NCBI GenBank assembly: GCA_028023455.1
Contig: JAQFVV010012434.1
Span: 7,563,157 to 7,627,156, forward strand
Origin: Epiperipatus broadwayi
Taxonomy: Eukaryota > Onychophora > Udeonychophora > Euonychophora > Peripatidae
Length of the DNA stretch: 64,000 bases
Reading direction: 5' to 3'
Shown here: in pieces, positions 10,723 to 22,894 of the stretch
Layout of the letters: the number at the start of each line of letters is the position of its first letter
How positions within the stretch are numbered: the stretch's first letter is position 1
The notes under the pieces: generated by a model
Seen by the model: only the letters and a program-made list of their open reading frames with translations
Databases searched by the model: none
Told to the model about the DNA's origin: nothing
Translations under genes and position numbers: made by a program

Positions 10723-13119
10723 AAGTATTACATTTTATTAATAGTTAAGCTCTCATAAAAATCCATGATCTGAATAATTAAAAAAGATATCGAAGATTAA
10801 ATTTAATGCTCTTTTGATTTTGAAAAAGCATATATTTTGAAATATAAATTGCTAAAAGATAGGTTTAAGTCTGACTGAATCATGTTTTAATTAAAATAAC
10901 ATGTTAAGAACATTAGAAACATTATTAATTAGTGGCATAAAATAAATAGTAATAACATTTATAAATTGTTAAATGTTATAATGATAATTAAAATTGAGTT
11001 TATTAAAGCTGAAGTAGCAATATTAGTTAACAATCATTATTTAGTGTGTCTGTATTAAGATAATTGTTGACTGGGGGTAAATTAATTAATTTTTTTAGCA
11101 GATATAGCAGCTACTTTTTAAATGATAAATTTGTATGGCCTATGAAATGACTTTAGGTAGAAAAAGGTTCCCAATCATTGTTTTAATTTACATTTATGTT
11201 AAGATGGTCAAGTGATTGTCCAGATAAAAATATTTGTTTTATTTATAACTGTGAATGTATTTTTTTTTTATAACTGCTTTCAACTGATTTAATGTGAAAA
11301 GAAGAGAAGCAATAATTTTATGACTTTTAAACTAGTAATTTCATGTTTTCATTTTCTATGTAGATATGTGAATGATTTGAAATAGTTTAAGCAAACTTTC
11401 ATCACAGTTTTTTTTTTCTTTTCAATTAAAGATCTTAGTAAATATTTTTTGTAGCCTTAAAATTTATGGGTCATAATTGTTATGATTATATATATATATA
11501 TTTATAATTAAAATAATAAATTTAACAGTTTACAAACTATTATAAACAATCCTTAAATCCGCAGAAATACTTTCGGTTAATTTTTTAAACCTGCCTCAAC
11601 TAACAGACATTTTATTTTATATTACATATATATATATTTGTATTTAAGCATTGGATTTGATTTTGAAGTAACTGATATTTTTATTCACCCATTACTTTAT
11701 AACAAGGCTGTTTATTTTTGTTATTATTGTTTTATGACTATGGTGACACTTTGCTTTTTCTGAAAGTTGGCATTGTTCCCAACAAATGAATTTTTTCCCC
11801 CATTGGTTTTTATTCCTGGTATTAATTTATTATTATTTTTCCATCTAAAAATCTTACTGGATTTGAATATTTTCATTCAATATTTTTTTTAAAAAAAACT
11901 CAAATATTTTCTTAATCACATTGCATTAAAAATGTGTGGATTTATATATATTTTACAGATTTTTAGAACTTGATAGCAAATTATGATATTTATAAGCAAT
12001 CCCATCTTGCATGAATAGATCATTATATTTGCTAGCTAAAAATCCATAGTAATTGAAGTATTTTTAAATAAAGATAAATACATTTACAGTATATAATTGA
12101 AAGTAGCTAAATATATACCACATTCAGAAGAAAAATAATAAAATGACCATCAAATGACTGAATATCCAATGTTACTATCTATATATTTTATCAAAGTGAT
12201 TTAATTAAATTTTGATCCAGATATGACTGAATTCTTAATTTTATATTAAATATAATAATGAATCAATTAATTATGCAAATTTGTTTTAATTATAAGAGAT
12301 AGTGAAATCGAATTTGAAATGCTATTAATTAATTGATGTAAAACAATCCCCTTATTAATTTATATATTGTTGTTGTTTTAACTAGGTATTACTAAATGTT
12401 GTTTTTTTAATTACACCTGTTATGTATTAAATTGTAAAATGGCAAGAGCTAAACTGAATATCATATATAATTACATCACACATTAGCAAACCAGCCAATA
12501 TTAATCTAAATCTCATCATTCTTGTCAAATAACATTAGTATACAGATAAAATGGCAAACTACTTTCTATTAACATCTATAGGCACTATACAGATTGTTAA
12601 TTTTCTTATGTGCAGGTTGTATAATAATTTGGATATGTATTGAAAGTGATTTGCCACTTTCTTACTAACTGTAATGTTGCCTTGACAATGTTAATAAGAT
12701 TTTGATGTAAATTTTAATTAGGGGTTTGTATAATGTGACTTAATTATTATACATTTTATAAGAATGCTATATTTACAATAACAATAAGGTTTGGTAATCT
12801 CAAGAATGCAATTAAACTTTGTTTAACCAATATATTTAAATCTGCCTTTTAATATAATTGATACATATGTAAATAAGTTTCCAAGTAGAAATAAAAGTTA
12901 AAGAGTAAGAAGAAGTTAATATAAGATACTTCTTACTCATTCAATCTATATTACTTGACCCATTTATAGCACACTTCTGATCAATAATGAGCAACTGCAG
13001 ATTCTTATGTCTTAAAGTACCATTTTTTATAGTAAAACAAGAATATACAGAAATATCAATACAACATCATTCAACTTTCAACCCTTACTATAGTAGTAAT
13101 TAATTTATAGAGTGCACAG
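10723..13119. other. AT-rich sequence, no gene seen
   Basis: Only short TA-rich runs (for example near 11489-11500 and 11627-11637) and homopolymer tracts are visible. Confidence 0.6.
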
Positions 13120-13630
13120 AGAGCTTCTAGTATCATCTATGGAACACAAAATGATAATGCAATTTAATTCTCATTTCCAGTTCTTTATCTGAATTTTACC
13201 TTTGTCAGGGCCTTGAAATGCAAAAATAAAACCATGAAAGTTATTTATCTGATGTCTAACTCATTATCTTATTCTTTTAGTATTAAATTTTTAGCTTAAA
13301 ATTAAAAAAAAAACCCACTAAGATTTTGAATATAAAATCTTGAAAAATTATATATATATGTGTGTGTGTGTTTTGCATCCTTAGTTTTACTTTATACTAG
13401 CATCAACATAATTTCACTTGACTCCTAAAGCTTACTATATTAAGGAAGAGATTTCTTTTTTGCACAGCACTAGAATTATATACGCTAATCTTAATTTAAG
13501 AGTGTTATCAGTGAGTAGTGCAATTTATTTTCCATCTATAACAGTTGCTGCATTTTGCCTTTATCAGTAAGGCCTTAAAATTCAAAGCTGAAAACAATAC
13601 AATTATGATCTGATAACCAATTGTATTTTT
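13120..13630 (+). repeat. Two diverged direct copies of a ~150-base repeat
   Basis: Copy 1 (about 13120-13270) and copy 2 (about 13455-13625) share the order TGCAATTTA..., CCTTTGTCAG or CCTTTATCAG, then GGCCTTGAAATGCAAA or GGCCTTAAAATTCAAA, and then a TATCTGAT or GATCTGAT block. The similarity is patchy. Class unknown. Confidence 0.5.
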
Positions 13631-14001
13631 TTATATCAAACTTTGTTTGAAATTCCAAAATAACTCCATGAGTTTGAATCCAATATCATCTTCAGACCAT
13701 TTTTTGTTCTTTATCTTTTTCAATGGGAATAACCAAATTTATAGTTACTGATGGTATAATCCCTAAAAAAAAAAAAAAAAAAAACTATACAAGGAGATTG
13801 ATGGGTTCAAAATTTATTTATTTATTTTTATTAATTTCAAGCTTTAAAGTGGCTGTCAGATACATAAATGAATTGAGTTTAGCTTGGAATCCTACATTTT
13901 TATTGATAAAGACAAAAGATAAAAAATCGTTTTGGACTAGAAACTAAATTGTTTTTTCTATATGGTAACTTGTAATAATTCAAAATTACATTGGATTGTT
14001 T

Positions 14002-14108
14002 ATGGGGCATTTATTTATATAGCGCTTTGTTTATAAATTGTAATAAACTAAAGATTAGCCTTTCAAACTAACGAACATGCGTTAGTTTGAAAGGCTAATC
14101 TTTAGTTT
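14002..14108 (-). mobile_element. Hairpin-plus-tail element, minimal unit A
   Basis: The core is a perfect 32-base palindrome, arms 14042-14073 and 14080-14111, around the six-base loop AACATG. To its left (downstream in element orientation) is a tail carrying TATAGCGC and the TATAAATAAATG stretch, which on the minus strand holds AATAAA. The unit is flanked by a 12-base direct repeat ATTGGATTGTTT at 13990-14001 and 14109-14120; the last three palindrome bases overlap this repeat. Arms and tail are homologous to the larger units at 15731-16316. No coding capacity. Class not recognised. Confidence 0.7.
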
Positions 14109-14120
14109 ATTGGATTGTTT

Positions 14121-15394
14121 GTAAACAACAGAAAATAAAAAATATATAGCCACAAACAAATAACCTTCAGTATGAGTAAATAACAAAAACATATTTCCAT
14201 AAATAATTTATTTATTTATTAATTGAAATTGCATTTTAAAATATACATTTACCATAATTTCTATATAATTAAAAGTAGATATATGTAACTATAGATTTCA
14301 CACTTAGGAGTTATAACACGATATTCAATAGAAGGCAGCATTACATTTTAATTATATATATATTATTTTTATGGTATAACGTATTGATTCTCTTTTGTTC
14401 ATTTGCCTTCTACTAAATACAACTAGATGCCTATTTTTAGCTTCTACTAGATTACCGGTTAGTTCATTATGGAATTTCTAACGGAAAAAAATATTTAAGC
14501 CTGTTTATTCATCAAAAAAACCTAAAGTCAGCTGATTGAATTCAATCCGGTTCATGCCAGAGCAGATAGATGCGTTGAGTAGTCTACTATATTTCCTTTT
14601 GCATATACTTAGCATAGAAAATAACTTTTTTTATTACCGATTACTCAAAAATCAAAATAACGTGCTGAACACAATTGTTTTAAGATGTTTTTTTTTTTAT
14701 ATCTTAGTTAGTTGGAGTCGAAAAAAAAGTAGATTAACTTTTCGGTTTACTACTACCTATGCAATGCTAATATTCTCAAGGCTAGGAACTTGGCATGTGG
14801 TCAAGTAGAAGAAGTCACATAGAGAGATTTTTAAAAAACATTTTGCCGAAATCAAAATAAATATATAAACTCCAATACAAACTTCTAACAAAGTAATTCG
14901 TATTATTTTAACACACTTAATGCTTAAATAATTATAATTAATAAACATTCTTCTTCTTATATATAACTGTTAACTATATTTTAGTTTCATGAATTTTAAA
15001 TATATGCACATTACATTTTTTTTTATCTTTAATTGATCGTTTTCATTTCTTAATTGATCAAAGTTTAAATTCGTATTTTTTTTCTGAGATTAATACTTCC
15101 GCATAGTGAGTGTATGTGTATATTTATATAGTGGGGCATTTTAAATTACTTAGGATTTCTAAATATAAAATAATTGTTCAGTTTATCAGTATGATACAGG
15201 AAAAAGATATGCAAAAAAACTTTTGACAATGGGCATAATTATTAAATATTAACACATGTTTGATTGAACATTGGTTACTTTTGTTTATATTTTTTTCAAA
15301 CAAACGTATGCAGGGACTAGTCTCATAATTATGTCAGGCAGCAAAGCATTTGCTTCGGGATCAAATTGAAATTAATCGTTAAAATTAAACATTA
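14121..15394. other. CpG-retaining AT-rich stretch, no gene recognised
   Basis: About 18 CpG dinucleotides lie between 14300 and 15400, against nearly none in neighbouring kilobases. The only open frame of note (14536-14808, 90 codons) matches nothing I know and has no coding-like context. Possible regulatory or recently unmethylated DNA; see findings. Confidence 0.45.
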
Positions 15395-15735
15395 TATCTC
15401 ATATATAAAATTCCTATTTCCTCTGTTGTCTGACTCGTGAATGTATGAATGTTACTCTGTAAGGCTATCACTGTCAAATTCACAACTTGTCACATGTCAA
15501 ATTCACAATCATTCTGCCATTAATAGTCCATGACTATCACATATCAAGTATAACATGTATATATTTAATACTTTAAATTTAATTTAGCTTTATTACTACC
15601 TTGTCAGGTACATTTCTCACCTGTACCAAACATGCCAGGTTATTCCAAACATTTATCTTTTTCAATTGTGAATTTCTCATACTTATTTATATAATATTAA
15701 AATCTTTTGTTTAATTTACATAAAATCTTTAATAC

Positions 15736-15948
15736 ATTAAAGATCAGCCTGTCAAGCTATTGTGCATGCGCTTTTTATGAGTGTTAATAATAAATGAATA
15801 CTTTGACTCCCAACCCAAGATATAGTATTTAGGAAAGAATAAAATGAATCCACTTATTCTATCCAACCCAAATGCTTATATATGGGCAAATCTTTAAGTG
15901 CTGGAAGTGAAAGCACATGCACAATAGCTTGACAGGCTGATCTTTAAT
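15736..15948 (+). repeat. Unit B: body with 39-base terminal inverted repeats
   Basis: The ends 15736-15774 and 15910-15948 are inverted repeats identical at 38 of 39 positions, starting ATTAAAGATCAGCCTGTCAA. The body between them is unique apart from its inverted partner at 16111-16270. On its own it would be called a MITE, yet the whole insertion does not end at these repeats but after the tail. Confidence 0.85.
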
Positions 15949-16110
15949 ATAGTACAATTTATAAACATGCGCTATATAAAATAAATGCTTATTTACATAT
16001 GTTTAAGTTTCATTTGAGAATGATGTTTAGTAAATTCTAGATAATTTTGTTGGCATCATTCATTCAGACATTGTAAACAGTAATTTAAAGTGAATAGTCT
16101 ATCCTCACGC

Positions 16111-16270
16111 AAAGATTTGCCCATATATAAGCATTTGGGTTGGATAGAATAAGTGGATTCATTTTATTCTTTCCTAAATACTATATCTTGTATTGGGAGT
16201 CAAAGTATTCATTTATTATTAACACTCGTAAAAAGTGCATGCACAATAGCTTGACAGGCTGATCTTTAAT
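16111..16270 (-). repeat. Unit C: inverted, one-sided copy of unit B body
   Basis: Reverse complement of 15736-15897, including one terminal repeat (ending GGCTGATCTTTAAT) but lacking the other. It is followed by a tail in the same orientation as unit B's tail. Body orientation therefore differs between the two units while tail orientation is kept. Confidence 0.85.
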
Positions 16271-17165
16271 GTATTACAATTTATAAACATGCGCTCTATA
16301 AAATAAATGCTTATTTATAAAATCTTTAAAAAAAATTGTTAAAATAACCAATGGAAAAAAAAGACAGCTTTTCTAAGATGGGTTTCATTCGGTATATATA
16401 TAAAATCCCTATTTTCTCTCTTGCCTGATTGGTGAATGTATGAATGTTTCTTCATAAAGCTGTCACATGTCAAATTCACAACAAGGCATATTTTTCAACA
16501 CAAAATTTTTTATTTCTTCTGCCATTAATAAATGGTAACCATTTTCTTATGAATTAATTTATGCAAAGGAAGTAATTTAATTAAAGCAACTGATAAATGA
16601 AATATATTATAAAAATGGTGGACAGCTACATTTCTGGATTCTAAAAAAAGTATGATATTGGAATAAAATGTTTTGAAAAAAAACAAATGCTCAGAAAAAA
16701 ATCAGTACATGTGCTTTTAATTAGAACTGAATAGGTGTTCTATTTAAATTGTGGTGAAAATGTGATTATAGTACATAAATTCATGTATGAAATGTGATAT
16801 TTAGTAAGGGGAAAAAATAGATGCTATAGTCCCATACTTACATTTAGTTTTGATTAGTGTATAATTGAAGTCATGCAATTTAATATTGCATAGTTTATGC
16901 TAATTATGCCATTTATAATTGGGTCAGCTAATTCTGAGGCTTAATTTGATTATGAGCATTTTATTCAAAGTAAGTAATTCTACAAAGCAAAAAAAAAAAA
17001 AATCAATTATGACAGTTTTTTCAGGCTGGCTGCTCTTCTCACATTTATTTCTGTAATGTTAAAATCTTTTGTTTACATTAAATCTTTCAAAAAATTGTTA
17101 AAGCAACCAATTAAAAAAAAGATGATATTTACATAAGCCAGGTACATCTGGTATATATATAGTTA

Positions 17166-18950
17166 TTTAAGATCTATTTTTTACTATTATATTTACTCCC
17201 TTGTTCAGTAGCCTATTTTAAATAGGGGGGAGGATATAATAATTTTAAACTGCAACAATTTGAGACTTGTCTCAAGCCCCAAAATTTGGTTAGCCAAGTT
17301 TTGCATATATGTAATAGTACAAGCTAAAACAATGTTAGCTAAAATCTGCAAGCGATCTTGTATGCTTCACTTTTTTCATTTAAAAAAAACTATCTTGATT
17401 CAGAAGGATAAACTGTAAACTCAGCTTACTTTTTTTCATTTTACAACTAGTTTATTGGGAATAAAGTAATACTGGTTTGATGTACCTATAGACAGACTCA
17501 AAACCTATGCAACTTTAAAAATTTCTAAAATTTATCTGTTTAAACTCAAACCCAGGTAAAAAAAAAACAGGTATATATATACTAACCACAAGACCCTTTA
17601 GTACTGACATCTATTTATAAAAATTTTATAATATCTTAAACCTATAACAATTTAGGTATTCTATAAATGCTTATGAATATAATGTAAGAATGTAAGACTT
17701 AAAAACTAAAGGTTACAGCTCACAATACATTTCTGTCACTTTTGTTCAAATTTATAGGATATCCTCAGTGATAATCCATTCAATTACTTATATTATATGT
17801 ATGAATATATTTCTTTCTTTTGTAGAAAAGCTAATGACAGAATGGGGTAATTTTAATGATATTTTTTACAGAGTTAAACATTTTTTATCTTAGAATACTT
17901 TTTTTTTTTTAATATTATCCAAAATGTCTGCTATGCTTTTTTCCAATATTCACCTAGTTTGTCTCCTAAAAGCAATCTATATCATTCATATTTTCCAATG
18001 ATGTAATCTACTATTCATTTCTTTCTTTCTGTTCTTTTTTTAATACAATATTTGATTTTTCTTCAGTAAAAATCAATATATTCTTATTTATCATCTGTGT
18101 TTGTATGTAATTTTTATTCAGATTTCAAAAGACTAGAGTTTTATTCTTCCATCTTTCCCAAATGTGCCCACACTCCACAGCTTTCTTTAGATGACTTTTT
18201 TTGATTTATGGAATCTTTGAATATATGTGTCATAGACGTTAATAAAAGAGACTAATGTTACTCATTAAGACGTTTTTTTTTTACTTCAACAATTTTGTGA
18301 AGATTACTTTTTTACACACACATATATATACACACACACACAATTATCATTAGAGCAGCAGTGATGACCAGAATAGATGTAAATTTAAGGTCAAAATAAA
18401 AATGACAATTATAAAAAAGTATGTCTTATAAAAAGTAAAAGGATTACTGAAAACATATAAGTAATCAAAAGATCAAATAAAGAGACTTTTGCAAATTTAT
18501 TTTTATTTTGGTTTATACAATTCATAAACTATCTTTATTCTTTCGGACGATCTAAAAGTATCAAATAACTCAATGTCCACATTGGATTAGCAACATCTTA
18601 TTTCTTCACTACAACCACTCTCACAAGATGGAAACAAGTTTTTATCAGTATTAATATCCTATGAAAAGATGAATAAATCAATGCACTACAGAGATATTTT
18701 CAAGTTTTTATTTTTTTATTAGTGCATTCCTCTCCTCAACTCTACCATATCTTAACCCTCTATCAATATAGAAACTCATATCATTGTCTTTCACAATGCA
18801 GTAACAAGCATGCATCAAGTGTTAAATAGATGAAAACAAAGTAGTTCTTAAATAATTATCAGCAATGCAAAGGCTTCTTTATTCTCAATACAAAAAAAAA
18901 AAAATAGTGAAAGAGTAAACAACTAAATTTTATTATTATTCTTTTTTACT
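17166..18950. other. AT-rich sequence, no gene recognised
   Basis: Contains an ACACAC/TATATA microsatellite near 18316-18343. Minus-strand translation around 17900-18200 gives lysine-rich fragments that vaguely resemble LINE linker sequence, but not enough to call. Confidence 0.5.
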
Positions 18951-19045
18951 TTTTTTTTCATACGGGACGCGAACCCACATCCGTCTGCAACCAACTACTT
19001 GCTTGCAAGGCGGGTGCGATAACCTCTCGGCTAATAACACTTGAC
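18951..19045 (-). mobile_element. tRNA-derived SINE, TGC-loop type
   Basis: On the minus strand: GTCAAGTGTTATTAGCCGAG (A-box region), then a CTTGCAA loop, then GTGGGTTCGCGTCCC (B box, consensus GGTTCGANTCC) and an A-rich tail. This copy keeps more CpG than its relatives at 31509, 49871 and 60857, which suggests it is young or protected. Flanking duplication is weak (TTCTTTTTT and TTCATTTTTT). Confidence 0.85.
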
Positions 19046-21380
19046 TTCATTTTTTGAATATCTATTGACCTTCAATAATTGCGTAAGTTTCTAGACTGAT
19101 TATGAACCGCTAATTTGAATGTAAAAATCTAATTTGTTTTCAAGATTTATATTTTAACTATGGATGTGACGACAAATGTTTTAATTCAAACATAAGCAAC
19201 CCATTCTTTATGGGCGGCAATACATTCCTTTACAACTTTCTATGTGCAATTTTAATATTAAAAATAAGTTAAGGTAATTTTTATGCGCTATAAATTTAAA
19301 TAAATTTGATATATAATTACTTATAAAAAAATATAACTAATATTTGTAAGTTTGTATTATTGTCTATGGATAAAAATAATTTTTCATCTACATAAAATGT
19401 TTTTTTTTTATATGTCCTGAGTTCATTTTTGTAGAACAAATGTAAATTGTGTATGATGAGGAAATATTAAAAATGCGGTTTATATTATAATAAAATCTAA
19501 AATAAAACTAAATATGTTATAGTGTATAAAAAGAGAATATTTGTAAAAGAAAAATGGCCATAATGTATTTCATTACTATAAAATTTTGTAACCCAAGCAT
19601 AATGAACAATATATATCGTTTGATTTTCGCTTCTCAAAAAATTAGCATATGTGCCCTAAACGCTACACCAATGCAATTAAAAGTTTTGAATATTTATGTT
19701 GGTTAAAGTTTAAGATTAACTAAGTCAATTGAAGGTTTGGAAAAAAAGTTTTGTATTAAAGAGATTACAGTAGAGGGAAAGTCTTTAAGTTAAATAAAAC
19801 TCTGAAGTGCTTTAAAAGAACAACAATAAAATATATAATAAAAATAATATAGTTGCAAAAATTAAGCAGGTGATTGGATTAACTTTTTAAAAACAGAACA
19901 TACAACCTGTTGGAATAACTAAAATTGATAATATATGTGTATAAAACAAAGATTATGCAAAGAAAAGAAACATCATTTACATTTCTATCCTTTTGTTGAA
20001 GATAGGAAAATGAAATGGTTATAAATACAAACACACACGCATATATATAAATAGTCGCATCTTTCCTCTATATTAACTAAAAAATTTGCTTTAACTAATA
20101 TTAAGATTATTTCCGTCTATTTAAAAGTATATGCCATTTTAAAAGTAATAATTTATTTATGAATATGTGTTGTTTTCTGTCCATAGGCACGTAGAGTAGC
20201 TAGAATAATAGAGCATTTCAATCAAACAGTAACATTCGAACATCATCACTGGCAGTTTTGCCAAACAACTTCTTAGCGCAATTTATTCTGTCATTTTAAT
20301 TACAAGGATTATAATATTTTGCTTTCAATGTGTATTCTACCTAATAAAATATTTTTTAAATCGCTCCACTGAAGTTATATATATGTGCGCATCGTATTGC
20401 ACTAATCTTTTTACTTATATATATATATGGTATACGTGTGTGTGCACACGCACATCTTTGCTATAATATTTTCTGAAATCTATTAAAATAGAAATTGGAA
20501 TTCACTAGCAAAATAAAATGGTTTAGTTTATTTTGTCTTTAAATAAAAAATGAAAGTAAGATTATTTATATAATATGCAATAAAAAATGTTTAAAAATAA
20601 ACAAATAAAAAATAAATAAATTGGAGGAATTACCTATGACTTGAAATTTTGGCGATCAACCGCAAGAAGTCTCCCGGTTAAAATTTAATTCTCATACACA
20701 TTGGTTAGAAGGGGGGAAAAATATGTTTTATAGAAACGTTATTTTTTATTATGAAAAACGCCTTCTAAGACGAGCCTAATAAAGACAAACATTAAAATGT
20801 TGATACGATTCCAAAAATATGAAACACCGAGTTATACTTCACGGAGGCGAAACTACAGAAAGCGTAGACCCAGTAGTATCCATTTAAAAACGAAGATTCC
20901 TTTAAAATTGCTAATAATGATCGCTTATTTATAATAAGTAAGCTATTTACTTAGAAAAAAAAAAAAAAACTATGGTAAATAATAAAAAAAAACAGCTTCA
21001 GTTTTTTTCTTTTTTATCACAATTGTATTATAATTACAACAAAATTCGCTATCGTCCAACCGTTTGAATCTTTTTAAAGCCCTCATTATTTTTCCCCCTA
21101 ACTGTCGTTACTCAAAATAGATCTTCCTTCCATATTAAAAAAAAAAAGATTTTCCTCATTATAAGTGGCTGCTTAAATTTAATTCAAAACGTGGAAATGT
21201 GGATACCATGATAAATAATATATAATAAGAAATGTGTGCATTACATGTATCTTCAATATTTCTGTATATATTTTTATTAGTAATTATGGTATAATTATTT
21301 TAAAAGGATATTGTAAAATACTTTATTTTGCAATGGATTATAACTACAATAGAATTAGTGTGTGTATATATTTATACATA
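19046..21380. other. CpG-retaining stretch, no gene recognised
   Basis: About 38 CpG sites between 19081 and 21200, roughly 18 per kb, in a window where 0-2 per kb is usual. Locally higher GC at 20640-20900. No convincing reading frame. A TTATGCGCTATAA motif at 19280-19292 resembles the tail of the hairpin-plus-tail family but lacks the hairpin. Confidence 0.5.
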
Positions 21381-21392
21381 TGGTACTATTTT

Positions 21393-21485
21393 TTTTTTAT
21401 GTGTCAAAGCGTGGGCCGGGAAGCGAACCCCGGGACAACTGCTTGTAAGGCAGCTGTGCCAAACCCTCGGCCACCAACGCCTGAC
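21393..21485 (-). mobile_element. tRNA-derived SINE, Val-like (TAC) type
   Basis: Minus strand: GTTGGTGGCCGAGGG (A box), CTGCCTTACAAGCAG (four-pair anticodon stem with a CTTACAA loop, anticodon TAC as in tRNA-Val), GGGGTTCGCTTCCC (B box), then TTTGACACAT and an A run. A 12-base target duplication TGGTACTATTTT flanks it (21381-21392 and 21486-21497). High CpG and a clean duplication suggest recent insertion. The open frames across it are spurious. Confidence 0.9.
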
Positions 21486-22894
21486 TGGTACTATTTTAAT
21501 GCTACTTTAATGATTTGCCGCATTATAAAAAAATTAAAACAAAATAATTTACAGCGCTCTGCACAAACATTTAGCTTTATGACTCTTATTAGTTGTCAAC
21601 TTATTAGTTGTCAATAGAAATTTGTTTTACCGTATCTATACTAATTTGGCAAAAAAAAATAATTATTTATTTAACGTAAAGTTTTTATTTTTAGACAGCT
21701 AACTAATTACTATTCATCAACTTAAAAAAAAAAAAATTCAATCAGAACATAAATTATTCAGTGGTTTATTACATATCATTTCTATGATAGTATGCATAAT
21801 TTGAAAGGTAATTAATTATTTTTTCAAGGTTTATTAAATTTCATTTTTTAAGAACAATCCGAGAGAAGATCATGAATTTGTTGAAGAGACTTTAATAATA
21901 TTTAAAAAATTCAAAATTAGCTGACTTTATTGTTTGGATCTAGAAAAAGTAATTTGTTTGGAATCTCACAAAAATCTATTTTTGTGCCATAATTATTAAG
22001 TTGCTTGATAATGTCTTTTGCTCAACATTAAAGAAGACTATCTAGAGTAAAACATAACTTAGAAAGTAAAACTATATATTGACTTAAAAATAAGTTTGAT
22101 ATACTTTCCATCTAATATTTAATAGAAAAATATGGGAAAAGAAAAAAAAACCATTGCAAAAGAGAATGAACTTAGGTGTACCAGTATTATTTTTCAATGT
22201 AATATTAGTGTGTATCTACAAATGTGAATACTTTGTCTTTAAACAAAGTGCAAAATTCAGCAATAATATTAAAATAACTTAATCTTAAGTTATTCATTTC
22301 TCAATTTCAAAAAAGCTTGTTTCTAAAAATTAGCTTAAATCTAAACTTTGCTAGTACCCACAATTTTACTCAGTGTTAAGAGATATTTGTTTAGTTAAAT
22401 AGATAAATATAGTATACAGTCTTTGTGAGATTATAGTTAGAAGTTTATCTCTAAAAGAAAAAAAAAATGAATATTTTTCTTATTATTAAAACCTTTTTTA
22501 TTTTTAAGAAATATTTTTTTTGAATATGTGAAATCAAGGTATAGATGAAAAGTTCTGCATTCGAATTCAGGAAGGTTGTTTCTCATTATATTAACCGAAA
22601 TAAGTAAAAACATTAAATCTTGCAGAATTCTGTGCTATTAAAATTTGTATTTGTTATAATTAGCATTTGTAATCAAATATTTTTTTTTTTATGATGAAGA
22701 TTTAATTAAGCAAACTAATGATATTTTTGCAGATAATTTTTTTAGATTTTGGAAGGACAACATCCTCTAAATAGAAACATAAGCTGTTATTAGATCATCA
22801 AGACAGCACTTTTGTTTATTTTGAAAGCTCACTTTCTAGATATTTTGTTAGGATTTAAATCTAGCTTGTTATAAAAAGTGATTCTCAATTTAAT

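Larger units (their letters stand above)
15731..16316 (+). mobile_element. Composite hairpin-plus-tail insertion (units B and C)
   Basis: This 586-base block sits between 11-base direct repeats ATAAAATCTTT at 15720-15730 and 16317-16327. The uninterrupted paralogue in the second tandem repeat (ATTAAATCTTT at 17077-17087) shows the empty site, so the block is a genuine insertion. It holds two tail copies (about 15952-16003 and 16273-16316, both with ACAATTTATAAACATGCGCT and AAATAAATGC) and two body copies in opposite orientation. The arms are related to unit A at 14002-14108 (AAAGATCAGCCTGTCAAGCT against AAAGATTAGCCTTTCAAACT). No protein is encoded. Confidence 0.8.
15395..17165 (+). repeat. 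Tandem pair of ~0.8 kb repeats, the first interrupted
   Basis: Unit 1 (about 15395-16392, with a foreign insertion at 15731-16316) and unit 2 (about 16393-17165) both begin with TATATAAAATTCC/CCC, CTGTTGTCTGA or TTGCCTGATTGG and GTGAATGTATGAATGT. Both continue with GTCACATGTCAAATTCACAA and TTCTGCCATTAATA, and both close with TTAAAATCTTTTGTTTA, then ATTGTTAAA.AACCAAT and an A-rich block before GGTATATATATA. The TA-rich start followed by GAATGTATGAATGT recalls Helitron/Helentron-type 5' ends, but no CTRR end or 3' hairpin was identified, so class is open. Confidence 0.65.

Noticed and set aside
14536-14808. 90-codon frame in a CpG-retaining stretch
   Set aside because: No family resemblance, composition like background, no splice or start context.
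17900-18200. Minus-strand fragments such as YWKKA, possible LINE linker
   Set aside because: Similarity is to low-complexity Lys-rich sequence only.
19280-19308. Tail-like motif TTATGCGCTATAA with AAATAAATT
   Set aside because: No hairpin or target duplication next to it; could be chance.
21234-21617. 127-codon frame with a Cys-containing middle
   Set aside because: Its only distinctive part is a minus-strand SINE read on the wrong strand.
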